Assembly (NCBI GenBank): GCA_965199595.1
Contig: OZ241182.1
Span: forward strand, 992,001-1,056,000
Origin: JBBROS01 sp965199595
GTDB taxonomy: Bacteria; Pseudomonadota; Alphaproteobacteria; Acetobacterales; Acetobacteraceae
Direction of reading: 5' to 3'
Length of the DNA stretch: 64,000 nt
This document shows, one piece after another, positions 23,201 through 34,358 of this stretch (its first letter is position 1; each line of letters opens with the position of its first letter). The notes below the pieces were generated by a model, which saw nothing but the letters and a program-made list of their open reading frames with translations, was not told the DNA's origin and made no database searches. The position numbers and the translations under genes were made by a program.

Positions 23201-24496
23201 ATGAGCATCATCACGCCGATCGCCCCGTCATTCAACGACCTCGGGCTCAACCCGAAGCTTCTCGAGTCGCTGGCGCAGGAGGGTTATACGACGCCCACGC
23301 CGATCCAGGCGCAGGCGATCCCATATCTGCTGCAGGGCCGGGACCTGCTGGGCCTGGCGCAGACCGGGACGGGCAAGACCGCTGCGTTCCTGCTGCCGAT
23401 CCTGCATCGTCTGGCGGCCAACCGCCGTGCGGCGGCGCCCCGCTGCGCCAACGTGCTGATCCTGGCGCCGACCCGGGAACTGGCTTCGCAGATCGACCAG
23501 AGCATCGCGGCCTATGGCCGCAAGCTGGGCATGACGCATACCGTGGTGTTCGGCGGTGTCAGCCAGTTCCACCAGGTGAATGCGATGCGGCGCGGCGTGG
23601 ATTTCCTGGTGGCGACGCCGGGCCGTCTGCTGGACCTGGTGCAGCAGGGGCACATCACGCTCGGGCAGACCGGCGTGCTGGTGCTGGACGAGGCGGACCA
23701 CATGCTGGACATGGGCTTCGTGAAGCCGATCCGTCAGGCGGTGGCGATGTTGCCGGCGGTGCGGCAGACGCTGCTGTTCTCCGCCACCATGCCGGCCGAG
23801 ATCGCCTCGCTGGCGACCGGGCTGCTGCGCGACCCGGCGCGCGTGGAGGTGACGCCGCAGGCCACGACGGTGTCGCGCATCGGGCAGAGCGTGCTGTTCA
23901 CGGATGCCGCGAACAAGATGGCGCTGATCAAGCTGCTGGTGAAGCCGGACACGGTGAAGCGGGCGATCGTGTTCACGCTGACGAAGAACACGGCGAACAA
24001 GGTGGCCGAAGCGCTGACGGCGGCCGGGTCCCCGGCGGAGGCGATCCATGGCAACAAGTCCCAGGGTCAGCGGGAGCGGGCCTTGGCCGGGTTCAAGTCC
24101 GGCCAGGTCCGGGTGCTGGTGGCGACGGACCTGGCGTCACGCGGGATCGACGTCGATGATGTGAGCCACGTGTTCAACTACGACCTGCCGAACATCGCCG
24201 AGAGCTATGTGCACCGGATCGGGCGGACGGCGCGGGCCGGGCGCGAGGGGCTGGCGGTGACGCTGTGCGAGCCGGAGCACCGGGCGTGGCTCACGGCGAT
24301 CGAGCGGGTGATCGGGCAGGCGGTGCCGGTCGAGCTGGAGCATCCGTATCATTCGGAGGCGGCTCGGCTTTCCAAGATGAAGCCGCCGGTCCTGGGTGGC
24401 GGCGGGCGCAAGCATGGCGGGCCGCAGCAGGGCCGTGGGGGTCGTCCCGGCGGGTCGGCGCCGCAGGGGCGGGGGGCGCCGCGTTTTTCACGCTGA
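23201..24496 (+). CDS. rhlE: DEAD-box RNA helicase (RhlE-like)
   Basis: This is an ATP-dependent RNA helicase (431 aa) for ribosome assembly or RNA decay. The motifs are complete: Q motif FNDLGLNPKLLESLAQEGYT with PTPIQ, motif I AQTGTGKT near 50-57, Ia PTRELASQI, Ib TPGRLLDL, II VLDEADHML, III FSATMP, IV IVFTLTKNTANKVAEAL, V VATDLASRGIDVDDVSHVFNYDLP and VI HRIGRTARAGREG. The C-terminal tail is Gly/Arg/Gln-rich (GGPQQGRGGRPGGS), typical of RhlE for nonspecific RNA contact. Codon use shows less G bias than its neighbours. A perfect hairpin follows the stop. Confidence 0.92.
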   Translation: MSIITPIAPSFNDLGLNPKLLESLAQEGYTTPTPIQAQAIPYLLQGRDLLGLAQTGTGKTAAFLLPILHRLAANRRAAAPRCANVLILAPTRELASQIDQSIAAYGRKLGMTHTVVFGGVSQFHQVNAMRRGVDFLVATPGRLLDLVQQGHITLGQTGVLVLDEADHMLDMGFVKPIRQAVAMLPAVRQTLLFSATMPAEIASLATGLLRDPARVEVTPQATTVSRIGQSVLFTDAANKMALIKLLVKPDTVKRAIVFTLTKNTANKVAEALTAAGSPAEAIHGNKSQGQRERALAGFKSGQVRVLVATDLASRGIDVDDVSHVFNYDLPNIAESYVHRIGRTARAGREGLAVTLCEPEHRAWLTAIERVIGQAVPVELEHPYHSEAARLSKMKPPVLGGGGRKHGGPQQGRGGRPGGSAPQGRGAPRFSR

Positions 24497-24502
24497 GCGG
24501 GA

Positions 24503-24534
24503 GCCATGCCCGGGTCGGTTGACCCGGGCATGGC
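24503..24534. terminator. Perfect hairpin between convergent genes
   Basis: A 14-base perfect inverted repeat (GCCATGCCCGGGTC, loop GGTT, GACCCGGGCATGGC) starts seven bases after the helicase stop and lies before the convergent small-protein gene. TGTTCC follows on the + strand. It is a likely bidirectional terminator. Confidence 0.72.
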
Positions 24535-24548
24535 TGTTCCGGCCGGTG

Positions 24549-24992
24549 CTACTTGGGCAGCATCGCGGCCTGGCTTTCGAGCATCTGGCCCATCTGCTTG
24601 CACATGGCGTCCGCCGTGGTGCTGCGGGCCTTGGCGGCGTCGGCGATGGCGACTTCCGAGCCGCCGAACTGGACCACGCCACGCTTGCCGGTGGCTTCGG
24701 CCGCATCGAGACCATCGACCTGGGCGGGGGGCAGCATGGTCAGCATGCGCTTCTGGAGGGCGACCACGTCCGGGCCGATGCTGCCTTGTGCCTGACAGTA
24801 TTCCAGGACGCCGAGCTGGTTGTGGGCGGCGAGATGCAACATCTTGACCATGTCCTGCTGGCCCTGCGGGGCTGCGGCTGGCGGTGCGGCGGGTGCGGGC
24901 GTGGCTGGCGCCGTGGTCTGTGCGGTGGCGGCGACGGGGAGGGCGACGGGGAGGGCGAGTGCGAACCCGAGTGCCAGGTGACGTAGGTTCAT
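24549..24992 (-). CDS. Small secreted protein of unknown function
   Basis: This 147-residue exported protein is not assigned to a function. It has a Sec signal peptide (MNLRHLALGFALALPVALPVAATAQ), then an Ala/Pro linker. The mature domain contains two cysteines (LGVLEYCQAQG and ADAMCKQMGQML) and a conserved-looking DMVKMLHLAAHNQLG start. This composition suggests a small helical periplasmic protein, possibly with a disulfide. The upstream frame begins at 25013 (MKIKETV), but the ATG at 24992 gives a proper signal peptide. Similar short proteins are, to my recollection, frequent in Acetobacteraceae. Confidence 0.65.
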   Translation of the reverse strand: MNLRHLALGFALALPVALPVAATAQTTAPATPAPAAPPAAAPQGQQDMVKMLHLAAHNQLGVLEYCQAQGSIGPDVVALQKRMLTMLPPAQVDGLDAAEATGKRGVVQFGGSEVAIADAAKARSTTADAMCKQMGQMLESQAAMLPK

Positions 24993-25155
24993 GACGGTTT
25001 CCTTGATCTTCATGAGCTCAGGTTGACGCGCTTTGGGCCTGTGTCAACTGGCTTCGCCATGCGTGCGGGGCGTGTGCGCCGGGGGTGGTTGTCATCCGGG
25101 GGGGTGCGCTCATGTTCGGGGTGTCGCGCGCGATATCATTGGCAGGACATCGAAG

Positions 25156-26031
25156 TTGCCGCCTTTCTGTTTTCTGATTGCCGAGAGTGAGGCTCCGGAG
25201 GAGCGTGAGGCCCGGCGGGAGAGCGCGGGGCGCAGTTCGGGGGAGAGCTATGCTGCCGCGGTGCTGGCGCTGGTGCCGGGTTCGTTGTGCGATCTGGTGA
25301 AGCCGGCGGAGGAGGGGGCGTTGTGGAGCCCGGCGGGGCTGGCCGGGTATGACGCGGTGTTCCTGTGCGGGTCGCCGATGCATGTCTATGAGGAGACGCC
25401 GGAGGTTCTGCGGGTGCTGAGGTTCATGCGGGCGGTGTTTGCCTCGGGGGCACCGTCGTTCGGCTCGTGTGCGGGGTTGCAGGTGGCGGTGGCGGCGGCG
25501 GGCGGCGTGGTGGGCGCGCGGGCGGCGGGGCAGGAGGCCGGGTTCGCGCGGCGGATTGCGCCGACGGCGGCGGGGCGGGGGCATAGGATGCTGGACGGTC
25601 GGCCTTTGGCGTATGACGCGGCGGCCATTCACTCCGATGAGGTGAAGGCGCTGCCGGCGGGGGCGACGCTGCTGGCGAGCAATGGGGCGAGCGTGGTGCA
25701 GGCGGCCGAGGTGCGGCTGGGGGAAGGGGTGTTCTGGGGGGTCCAGTATCATCCGGAGCTGCCACTGTCCGAGATCGCGCAGGCGTTGCGGCGGCAGGCG
25801 GGGAGCCTGGTGGAGAGCGGGCTGGCGGCGGACAGGGCTGCGGCTTTGGCCTATGCGGACCGGGTGGCGGCGCTGGCGGAGGCGCCGGAGCGGCGGGACC
25901 TGGCCTGGCAGCTCGGGCTGGACGAGCAGGTGACGGACCCGGCGCTGCGTCAGCTGGAACTGCGGAACTTCATCGAGCACATGGCGGCGCCGCGGCGGGC
26001 GCGGCGGCTGGAGCCTGCTTCGGCCGCATAG
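25156..26031 (+). CDS. Class I glutamine amidotransferase-like protein
   Basis: This is a GMP-synthase-type glutamine amidotransferase domain protein (about 291 aa). Its catalytic triad is visible: the nucleophile Cys in SFGSCAGLQVAVAAAGG near residue 104, and the His-Glu pair in WGVQYHPELP near 199. The VFLCGSPMHVYEE segment matches the oxyanion-strand region. Such stand-alone domains hydrolyse gamma-glutamyl compounds or supply ammonia to partners. No ATG precedes the domain in frame. TTG 25156, ten bases after GGCAGGA, is the best start, and the frame is open back to 25033. A C-terminal extension of about 90 residues is unassigned. Confidence 0.72.
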   Translation: MPPFCFLIAESEAPEEREARRESAGRSSGESYAAAVLALVPGSLCDLVKPAEEGALWSPAGLAGYDAVFLCGSPMHVYEETPEVLRVLRFMRAVFASGAPSFGSCAGLQVAVAAAGGVVGARAAGQEAGFARRIAPTAAGRGHRMLDGRPLAYDAAAIHSDEVKALPAGATLLASNGASVVQAAEVRLGEGVFWGVQYHPELPLSEIAQALRRQAGSLVESGLAADRAAALAYADRVAALAEAPERRDLAWQLGLDEQVTDPALRQLELRNFIEHMAAPRRARRLEPASAA

Positions 26032-26083
26032 GGCCTCATGGTCCTGATTGTTCCAGGCAGGACGATCCTGGTGGCGAGACGGG

Positions 26084-26722
26084 TCATTGCAGCAGGCGGC
26101 GGAGCTTGCGGACGGCGCTTTCGGGGGTGGTGAGAACCGGGCGGCCGGTGGCGGCGGCGACGGCGGGGGCGGCGCGGGCCATGCTGAACTGGCCGAGGGC
26201 GATGGCGTCGCAGTCCTTGAGCGACGCGGCGGCGGCGGCGCACAGGGCATCGTGCAGGGGGCCGTCACCACGGTCCAGCGCGGCGAGGGCGGCTTCGACG
26301 AGGGCGGTGGGGACGGACAGGCCGGGGTGGGCGGCGTGGAACTCGGCAGGCAGGGTGGCGAGAGAGGGGGCGAAGGTGGCCATGAGTCCGATTCGGGTGC
26401 CGAGGGCAATGGCCTCCTCGATCATGGCTTCGTTGGGTTTCAGCACCGGGAGGGGAGCGAGGTCGGCCTGGCAGGCTTCGATGCAGGGGCCGAAGGCGGA
26501 GCAGGTGAAGAGGATGCCGTCGGCCCCGGTGCTGGCGGCGTAGCGGGCCAGGGTGAGGAAGCGCCGGGTCATGGCGGGGGTGAGGTGGCCCTGGGCCGCG
26601 AGGTCGGCGGAGAGGCTGTCATCGAGCAGCGTCATGAGCCGGGCCTCGGGCCAAAGGGTGGCGAAGGCGGCCTCGATGGGGGTGGCGGAGTGGCGCAGGG
26701 CGTGGATGAGGGCGATGCGCAT
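26084..26722 (-). CDS. Aspartate/glutamate racemase-family protein
   Basis: This 212-residue protein has the Asp/Glu/hydantoin racemase fold. The family's two cysteines of the racemase site are suggested by ILFTCSAFGPCIEA near 72 and LKDCDAIALGQFS near 170. TIGLMATFA-type (RIGLMATFAPSL) and VLKPNEAMIEEA strands also fit. Alternatives are an arylmalonate decarboxylase-like or maleate isomerase-like activity, and the exact substrate cannot be told. It is followed seven bases later by a secreted-protein gene on the same strand. Confidence 0.72.
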   Translation of the reverse strand: MRIALIHALRHSATPIEAAFATLWPEARLMTLLDDSLSADLAAQGHLTPAMTRRFLTLARYAASTGADGILFTCSAFGPCIEACQADLAPLPVLKPNEAMIEEAIALGTRIGLMATFAPSLATLPAEFHAAHPGLSVPTALVEAALAALDRGDGPLHDALCAAAAASLKDCDAIALGQFSMARAAPAVAAATGRPVLTTPESAVRKLRRLLQ

Positions 26723-26729
26723 CTAAGTT

Positions 26730-27191
26730 CTAGCGGGTATGGCAGCGGACCAGGGGGTTCGGGAAGTCGGCGCAACCGGGGAAGGTGATCTCGTTCTCGC
26801 CGCGGCGCTGGACGTGCAGGACGTCGGCGTTCTCGCAGCCGAAGCCGGCGAGCTGCGGGCCCTGGCGGCCGAGGAGCTTCGAGGACTGGTTGCCGGTGAA
26901 GCGGAACTCCAGGCCGGCGGGGGTGGCGCGGACGGTCTCGATCTCGCGCTGGGTGAGGACCTGTTCGGTGACGGTGGCGCGCATCACCAGGTCCCGGGTG
27001 AAGATGACCACCGGCTGGGAGAGGCAGGCCTGGGGGGACATGTTCGGGGGCGCGGGGAAGACGCCGCCGGTCCAGGTGCCGAACAGGGAGGCGTGGGGGG
27101 GCTGCGGCGCCTGGGCGGCGGCGGGCAGGGCTGAGCTGAGAAGGAGGGCCGCGAGGGCGGCGTTGAGCGTGCGTGTGGTGAGCCGGATCAT
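26730..27191 (-). CDS. Secreted protein of unknown function
   Basis: This 153-residue protein has a Sec signal peptide (MIRLTTRTLNAALAALLLSSALPAAAQ) starting at ATG 27191. The mature part contains LFGTWTGGVFPAPP near the start and four cysteines (ACLSQP, FGCENAD, PGCADFP, VRCHTR), which could make two disulfides. The residues GTWTGG and the alternating beta pattern resemble small lipocalin-like or META-like beta domains, but I do not recognise a named family. The longer upstream frame (to 27308) overlaps the divergent membrane-protein gene and is rejected. Confidence 0.65.
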   Translation of the reverse strand: MIRLTTRTLNAALAALLLSSALPAAAQAPQPPHASLFGTWTGGVFPAPPNMSPQACLSQPVVIFTRDLVMRATVTEQVLTQREIETVRATPAGLEFRFTGNQSSKLLGRQGPQLAGFGCENADVLHVQRRGENEITFPGCADFPNPLVRCHTR

Positions 27192-27306
27192 CGGTGGGTC
27201 CTGTCGAGAGCTGCTGCGACCATAGCCGTGGCGGCCTTGCGGCGGAAGCGGGTGGTTGAACGGGAGGCGCGCGCGTGGCATGGCCGGGCAACTCGAAAGT
27301 CCTGCC

Positions 27307-27885
27307 ATGCTCCGCCGCCTGTATGATCGCGTGATTGCCCTGTCTGCCAGCCGTCATGCGCCCTGGTGGCTGGCGGCGGTGAGCTTTGCCGAGAGCAGCT
27401 TCTTTCCCATCCCGCCCGATGTGCTGCTGGTGCCGATGGTGGCGGCGCGGCCGGAGCGGGCGTGGCGGCTGGCGGCGATCTGCACCGTGGCCAGCGTGCT
27501 GGGGGCGCTGATGGGCTATGCGATCGGGTACCTGTTGTATGACCAGGTCGCGCTGCCGGTGATCCGGTTCTATCATTACGACGCGGCGGCGGCGGCGTTC
27601 GTGGAGAACATCCGGACGTATGGCGTCTGGTTGATCCTGGCCAAGGGGCTGACGCCGATCCCGTTCAAGCTGGTGACGATCACTGCCGGGCTGGCGCATC
27701 TGCCGTTGCTGTCGTTCGTGGTGGCCTGTGCGGTGACGCGGGGGGCGCGGTTCTTTGCCGAGGCGGCGGTGCTGCGGAAGTTCGGGCAGCCGGTGCTGCG
27801 GATGGTGGAGCAGCGGCTGGCCTTGTTCACGGTGGTTTCGGTGGTGGCGGTGGTGGCCGGGTTCCTGCTGTTGAAGCTTCTTTAA
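27307..27885 (+). CDS. YqaA/DedA-related inner-membrane protein
   Basis: This is a small VTT-domain (SNARE-associated/DedA-like) membrane protein of 192 residues with four to five hydrophobic helices. The diagnostic segments are SFAESSFFPIPPDVLLVPMV near 27 and the re-entrant-loop wording ILAKGLTPIPFKLVTITAGLA near 115. Both match the YqaA branch. Family members are linked to lipid scrambling or membrane homeostasis. The internal ATG 27307 is preferred because similarity starts at MLRRLYDRVI; ATG 27256 and 27280 lie upstream in frame. The stop codon overlaps that of the convergent aminopeptidase gene (TTAA). Confidence 0.82.
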   Translation: MLRRLYDRVIALSASRHAPWWLAAVSFAESSFFPIPPDVLLVPMVAARPERAWRLAAICTVASVLGALMGYAIGYLLYDQVALPVIRFYHYDAAAAAFVENIRTYGVWLILAKGLTPIPFKLVTITAGLAHLPLLSFVVACAVTRGARFFAEAAVLRKFGQPVLRMVEQRLALFTVVSVVAVVAGFLLLKLL

Positions 27886-29654
27886 CCCAAAGGGGCGCAG
27901 GCTGCGGCCAGCCAGGCTTGGGCTTGTGGGTCCAGTTTGGGGCCGATCTCGGCGAGGACGCGGGCGTGGTAGGTGTCGATCCAGCTGTGTTCGGCCGGGG
28001 TGAGGAGGGCCGGGTCGATGAGGCGGCGGTCGAAGGGGGCGAGGGTCAGGGTTTCGAAGGCGAGGAAGGGTTTGCGGCCGTCGGGGAGCGGGTGGGGCTG
28101 CACCAGGAGCAGGTTTTCCAGGCGGATGCCGTAGGCGCCGGGTTCGTAGTAGCCGGGTTCGTCGGAGAGGATCATGCCGGCGGCGAGCGGGACCGGGCGG
28201 GCGGCGCGGGAGAGGCTGGCCGGGCCCTCGTGCACCGAGAGATAGCTGCCGATGCCGTGGCCGGTGCCGTGGTCGTAGTCCAGCCCGGCCTGCCAGAGGG
28301 CGCGGCGGGCGAGGCTGTCGAGGTGGGGGCCGGCGACGCCCTTGGGGAAGATGGCGGTCGCGATGGCGATGTGGCCTTGCAGGACGCGGGTGAAGCGGTC
28401 GCGGAGTTCGTCGGGCGGGGCGGCGGGACCGGTCCATAGGGTGCGGGTGACGTCCGTGGTGCCGTCCGGGTACTGGGCGCCGCTGTCGATCAGGTAGACT
28501 TCGTCGTCGGCCAGGTGGCGGTCGGTCTCGGGGGCGGCGCGGTAGTGGATGATGGCGCCGTTGGGGCCGCTGCCGGAGATGGCGGGGAAGCTTTCCTCGC
28601 GGAAGCCCGGCAGTTCCTGGCGCAGGTCCAGGAGCCTGGCGGCGGCGAGCATCTCGGTGGTGTCCGGCGTGCGGGCGGTGTCGAGCCAGTGCAGGAAGCG
28701 GCAGAGGGCGACGGCGTCGCGGCGGTGGGCCTGGCGGGCGCCTTCCTGTTCGACCGGGTTCTTCTGGGATTTGGGCAGGGCGCAGGGGTCTGGGCCGTCC
28801 GTGACGGTGGCGCCGGCGGCCTGGAGGCGCTGGGCGAACCAGACGGGGGAGCTGGTGCGGTCCACGCGGATGGTGCGGCCGGCGAGGGCGGCGAGGGCGG
28901 GTTCCAGGGCGTCGGGTGGGGCGATGGTGACGGCGTTGCCGAGCCAGGCGCGGGTTTCGGGGCCGATCTTGGCCGGGTCCATGAAGAGCTGGACGGTGGC
29001 ATCGGTGTGCAAGAGGGCGAAGCCAAGGGCGACGGGGGTGTAGGAGAGGTCCCCACCGCGGATGTTGAGGAGCCAGGCGATGGAGGCCGGGTCCGTGAGG
29101 ATTGCGGCGTCTTCGCCGGTCTGGGCGAGGTCTGCGGCCAAAGCGGTGCGCTTTTCCGTGGAGGAGAGCCCGGCGCGGGCGAGGCTGTGCGGCAAAGCGG
29201 GGGCGCTGGGGGCTGGGGGGCGGTCGGGCCAGGCCTCGTCCACCAGGTTCGTGGCGGTGGGGACCATGGTGAGTCCGGCGTCCTCGTAGCGGGCCAGGGT
29301 GTCGGCGCTGACGAGCCTGGGGTCGTAGCCGATTCGGGCGGCCGGGGGGGCGGCGGTTTTCAGCCAGAGCGCTGGAGGCTCCTCGATGATGTGACGGTGC
29401 TCGAAGCAGGCCGGGTCGACCTGTGCGGCGAGCTGGAGGACGTAGCGGCCATCGGTGAAGGCGGCGGCGCGGTGGGGCAGCACGATGGCGAGGCCGGCGC
29501 TGCCGGTGAAGCCGGTGAGCCAGGCCAGGCGCTCGGCGCCGGGGGGGACGTATTCGCCGAGGTGTTCGTCGGCGCGGGGGATGATCAGGCCGTCGAGGCC
29601 GGCGGCCTGGATGCGGGTGCGGAGGACGGCGAGGCGCTGGTCTGTCTTCATCAT
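27882..29654 (-). CDS. pepP: M24 aminopeptidase P (Xaa-Pro aminopeptidase)
   Basis: This is a dinuclear metallopeptidase (about 590 aa) that removes an N-terminal residue preceding proline. It is the long three-domain form: two creatinase-like N-terminal domains (residues 1-310) and a pita-bread catalytic domain. The five metal ligands are visible: Asp in YLIDSGAQY, Asp in GTTDVTRT, His in GTGHGIGSYLSVHEGP, Glu in LSDEPGYYEPG and Glu in IRLENLLLV. The frame opens at 29669, but ATG 29654 or 29651 (MMKTDQRLAVL) fits the family. Its stop overlaps that of the convergent membrane-protein gene. Confidence 0.92.
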   Translation of the reverse strand: MMKTDQRLAVLRTRIQAAGLDGLIIPRADEHLGEYVPPGAERLAWLTGFTGSAGLAIVLPHRAAAFTDGRYVLQLAAQVDPACFEHRHIIEEPPALWLKTAAPPAARIGYDPRLVSADTLARYEDAGLTMVPTATNLVDEAWPDRPPAPSAPALPHSLARAGLSSTEKRTALAADLAQTGEDAAILTDPASIAWLLNIRGGDLSYTPVALGFALLHTDATVQLFMDPAKIGPETRAWLGNAVTIAPPDALEPALAALAGRTIRVDRTSSPVWFAQRLQAAGATVTDGPDPCALPKSQKNPVEQEGARQAHRRDAVALCRFLHWLDTARTPDTTEMLAAARLLDLRQELPGFREESFPAISGSGPNGAIIHYRAAPETDRHLADDEVYLIDSGAQYPDGTTDVTRTLWTGPAAPPDELRDRFTRVLQGHIAIATAIFPKGVAGPHLDSLARRALWQAGLDYDHGTGHGIGSYLSVHEGPASLSRAARPVPLAAGMILSDEPGYYEPGAYGIRLENLLLVQPHPLPDGRKPFLAFETLTLAPFDRRLIDPALLTPAEHSWIDTYHARVLAEIGPKLDPQAQAWLAAACAPLG

Positions 29655-29816
29655 TTCTTCACAATTCACATAACTGAGAGCTGATGTATGCGCCTAGCGC
29701 ATGGCAGCGTGAGACGCATAGCGCGAGATAACAGCCAGCGTTTAGTGCATATACGGCTGATCGAAAGACGGTCGCCGGGCGGCGCCGTCTGCGCAGTGAA
29801 CGAGGAAGTTGTTAAA

Positions 29817-30116
29817 ATGAATGCCCCGCTTGCCAAGGAGCAGATTGCGCTCCTGATGTCCGACAGCCTGACCTATCGCACCTCGATCGTCGAGGGCACC
29901 GATGGGACGGTTGCGGATCCGCGGCCGACCTTCGGCCAACTGATGATGCAGCGCGTGACGCGCGCCGTGAAGGACCTGATGGCGCTGCCGCACCGCCGGG
30001 CCGTGCTCGATGAACTGGGCATGCTGAGCGATCGTGAGCTGGCCGATATCGGGCTGAGCCGGGCCGATCTGGGCGATGTGTTCAACAAGCGGTTCGCGGG
30101 TGCGCGCCGGGGCTAA
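29817..30116 (+). CDS. DUF1127 (YjiS-like) small protein
   Basis: This 99-residue cytoplasmic protein ends in the DUF1127 helix pair, LPHRRAVLDELGMLSDRELADIGLSRADLGDVF, which in other alphaproteobacteria binds RNA or acts in phosphate/carbon and stress adaptation. The N-terminal half (MNAPLAKEQIALLMSDSLT) is not part of the conserved domain. ATG 29817 is supported by GAGGAAG ten bases upstream. The frame continues upstream to 29688 without such support. A tetraloop terminator follows. The gene stands alone. Confidence 0.82.
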   Translation: MNAPLAKEQIALLMSDSLTYRTSIVEGTDGTVADPRPTFGQLMMQRVTRAVKDLMALPHRRAVLDELGMLSDRELADIGLSRADLGDVFNKRFAGARRG

Positions 30117-30145
30117 GCTCCCGCTGCAGCGGCTGTGATGGAATG

Positions 30146-30170
30146 GGGCGGCCTTCGGGTCGCCCTTTTT
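30146..30170 (+). terminator. Rho-independent terminator after the DUF1127 gene
   Basis: The stem GGGCGGC / GTCGCCC (one G-U pair) closes a CTTCGG tetraloop-type turn and is followed at once by five T residues. It sits 29 bases after the DUF1127 stop. Confidence 0.9.
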
Positions 30171-30186
30171 CGTTCGTGGGGGCGGG

Positions 30187-30557
30187 TTGTGCCAAGCTGA
30201 TGCTGCGGTGCTGTTGCTGCGGGTGCCGGCGGGGCAGCAGGCGGTGGTGCTGCTGAATGATGGGGCTGAGGCGCTGCCGTTTGCCGACACCCGGCCGGGG
30301 GGCAGCTTCATCCTGGCGTTCAAGATGTTGCCGCTGGTGCTGGTGATCAGCGCGATCGGGGCCGTGCTGTTCCATTGGGGGTGCTGCGGCGGGTGCCGGG
30401 GGTGAGCGGGCCTTTGGCGCTGGCGGCGGCGGTGCCGGAGCGGCGGGCGGAGGTTGTGGGGCTTGGGGTATGTTCGTTGGCTTCGGGCACGATTGCGAGG
30501 TGCTTGAGCACGATGGCGACGTGTCTGAGTGGTGCGGTTGCGGGGGTGCTGGGCTGA
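30187..30557 (+). pseudogene. nupC: Decayed NupC-type (CNT) nucleoside transporter
   Basis: Pieces of a concentrative Na+/nucleoside cotransporter survive in two frames. The first (30187-30380) reads AVLLLRVPAGQQAVVLLNDGAEAL, then LPFADTRPGGSFILAFKMLPLVLVISAIGAVLFHWG in the order expected of the CNT family. A one-base deletion near 30380 shifts the frame to VLRRVPGVSGPLALAAAVP. A large internal deletion then joins to the C-terminal end EVVGLGVCSLASGTIA...CLSGAVAGVL, which carries a small duplication. The N-terminus and most of the catalytic core are missing. This is clearly nonfunctional, and it fills the whole gap between the terminators. Confidence 0.8.
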
Positions 30558-30567
30558 GGCGAGGGCA

Positions 30568-30611
30568 ATAAAAAACCCACGACACCCCGCTTTTCAGCGG
30601 GACGCCGTGGG
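30568..30611 (-). terminator. Rho-independent terminator of the PEP-CTERM gene
   Basis: On the minus strand, a long stem of CCCACGGCGTCCCGC against GCGGGGTGTCGTGGG (loop TGAAAA) is followed by six T residues and ATTG. It lies 39 bases past the minus-strand stop at 30651. Confidence 0.92.
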
Positions 30612-30650
30612 TTGATGGCCGAGGTCCGCCTTGCGGCGGACTTCGTCAGA

Positions 30651-31379
30651 TCAGACTGAGGCCTGACGGCGGCGGCGGACGAGGCCGGCGCCGGCAAGGC
30701 CGAGGCCAATGAGGGCCAGCGACGCGGGCTCCGGCACGGCGGAGGCAGTGCTCGGCGAGCTGATCACCAAGTTGTCGATCGCGCCGGCGAATTGGTTCGC
30801 GGCGGTCACGGCCAGGATGTTCACGGTGTTGTTGCCAATGCCGTCACCCGTGTAGGTGAAGGAGTAGTTGCTGAACGGGTTGGCACCGCTGTCCGGGGTC
30901 GCGGTGAACGCCGGGAGCTGGAAGCTGTAGTTGGCGAAGTTGCCGTGGCTCGCGTTCATGAACTGGAACACGAAGTAGTCGCCAGCCTGCGTTGCCTGCG
31001 TTGCGTCGGTATAGACGGCCGGCGCTGCGTCGAAGCTGACGGTGTAGACCACGCCGGCCGAGTTGGCAGCGATCGGGGTCGACAGCTGGATCTGGTTGTA
31101 GTCCGTGCCCCGGGCACCGCCGGCTGCGCCGCCATAGAGCATCACGGCCCAATCGCCGGTGCCGGTGCGATCCACGGCAAGGTTGGCGTTGAGGCCGCTG
31201 CCGGTGAAGTTCGTCAGGGTGCCGCCGGCATTGACGTTGAGGCCCGTGGCATACTGCTTGTCGTTCGGGCGGCCGTTGGCGTTGAAATTGTTGAAGTTGT
31301 CGGAGAAAATCACGTCAGCCTGTGCTGCTGCACCGCCGAACATCACACCCAGGCAAACCAGTCCTACAGCTGCGCGCAT
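30651..31379 (-). CDS. PEP-CTERM sorting domain-containing secreted protein
   Basis: This is a second exosortase-type surface protein (242 aa), unrelated in its middle to the one at 2285. The signal peptide ends near AQADV. The mature region is rich in Asn, Thr, Ser, Gly and Ala with beta-sandwich-like periodicity (DNFNNFNANGRPN, TDYNQIQLSTPIAANS). The C-terminus is AVPEPASLALIGLGL plus a hydrophobic segment and the basic tail VRRRRQASV. It is followed by its own strong terminator, and an AT-rich region upstream (31380-31440) probably holds its promoter. The function is unknown; family proteins are linked to exopolysaccharide or surface layers. Confidence 0.87.
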   Translation of the reverse strand: MRAAVGLVCLGVMFGGAAAQADVIFSDNFNNFNANGRPNDKQYATGLNVNAGGTLTNFTGSGLNANLAVDRTGTGDWAVMLYGGAAGGARGTDYNQIQLSTPIAANSAGVVYTVSFDAAPAVYTDATQATQAGDYFVFQFMNASHGNFANYSFQLPAFTATPDSGANPFSNYSFTYTGDGIGNNTVNILAVTAANQFAGAIDNLVISSPSTASAVPEPASLALIGLGLAGAGLVRRRRQASV

Positions 31380-31579
31380 CGCACGGCTCCTATATATGTT
31401 GAGCAGGCATTACCAATAATTTCACATACTGTCAACGTATCTTCGTTCTCCGTGGAGGCGGAAGTTTACGCGTTTTACCGTCTCAACCCCGAGACGCAGC
31501 GGGATGGAAACACATTCGACAGGCGGCGAGATGCCATGCCGTGTCACGAAAAGCAAGATCCTGTCACGCGGGCGCGCGC

Positions 31580-34345
<2,766 letters not shown>

Positions 34346-34358
34346 GGGAGTGCCGGGG

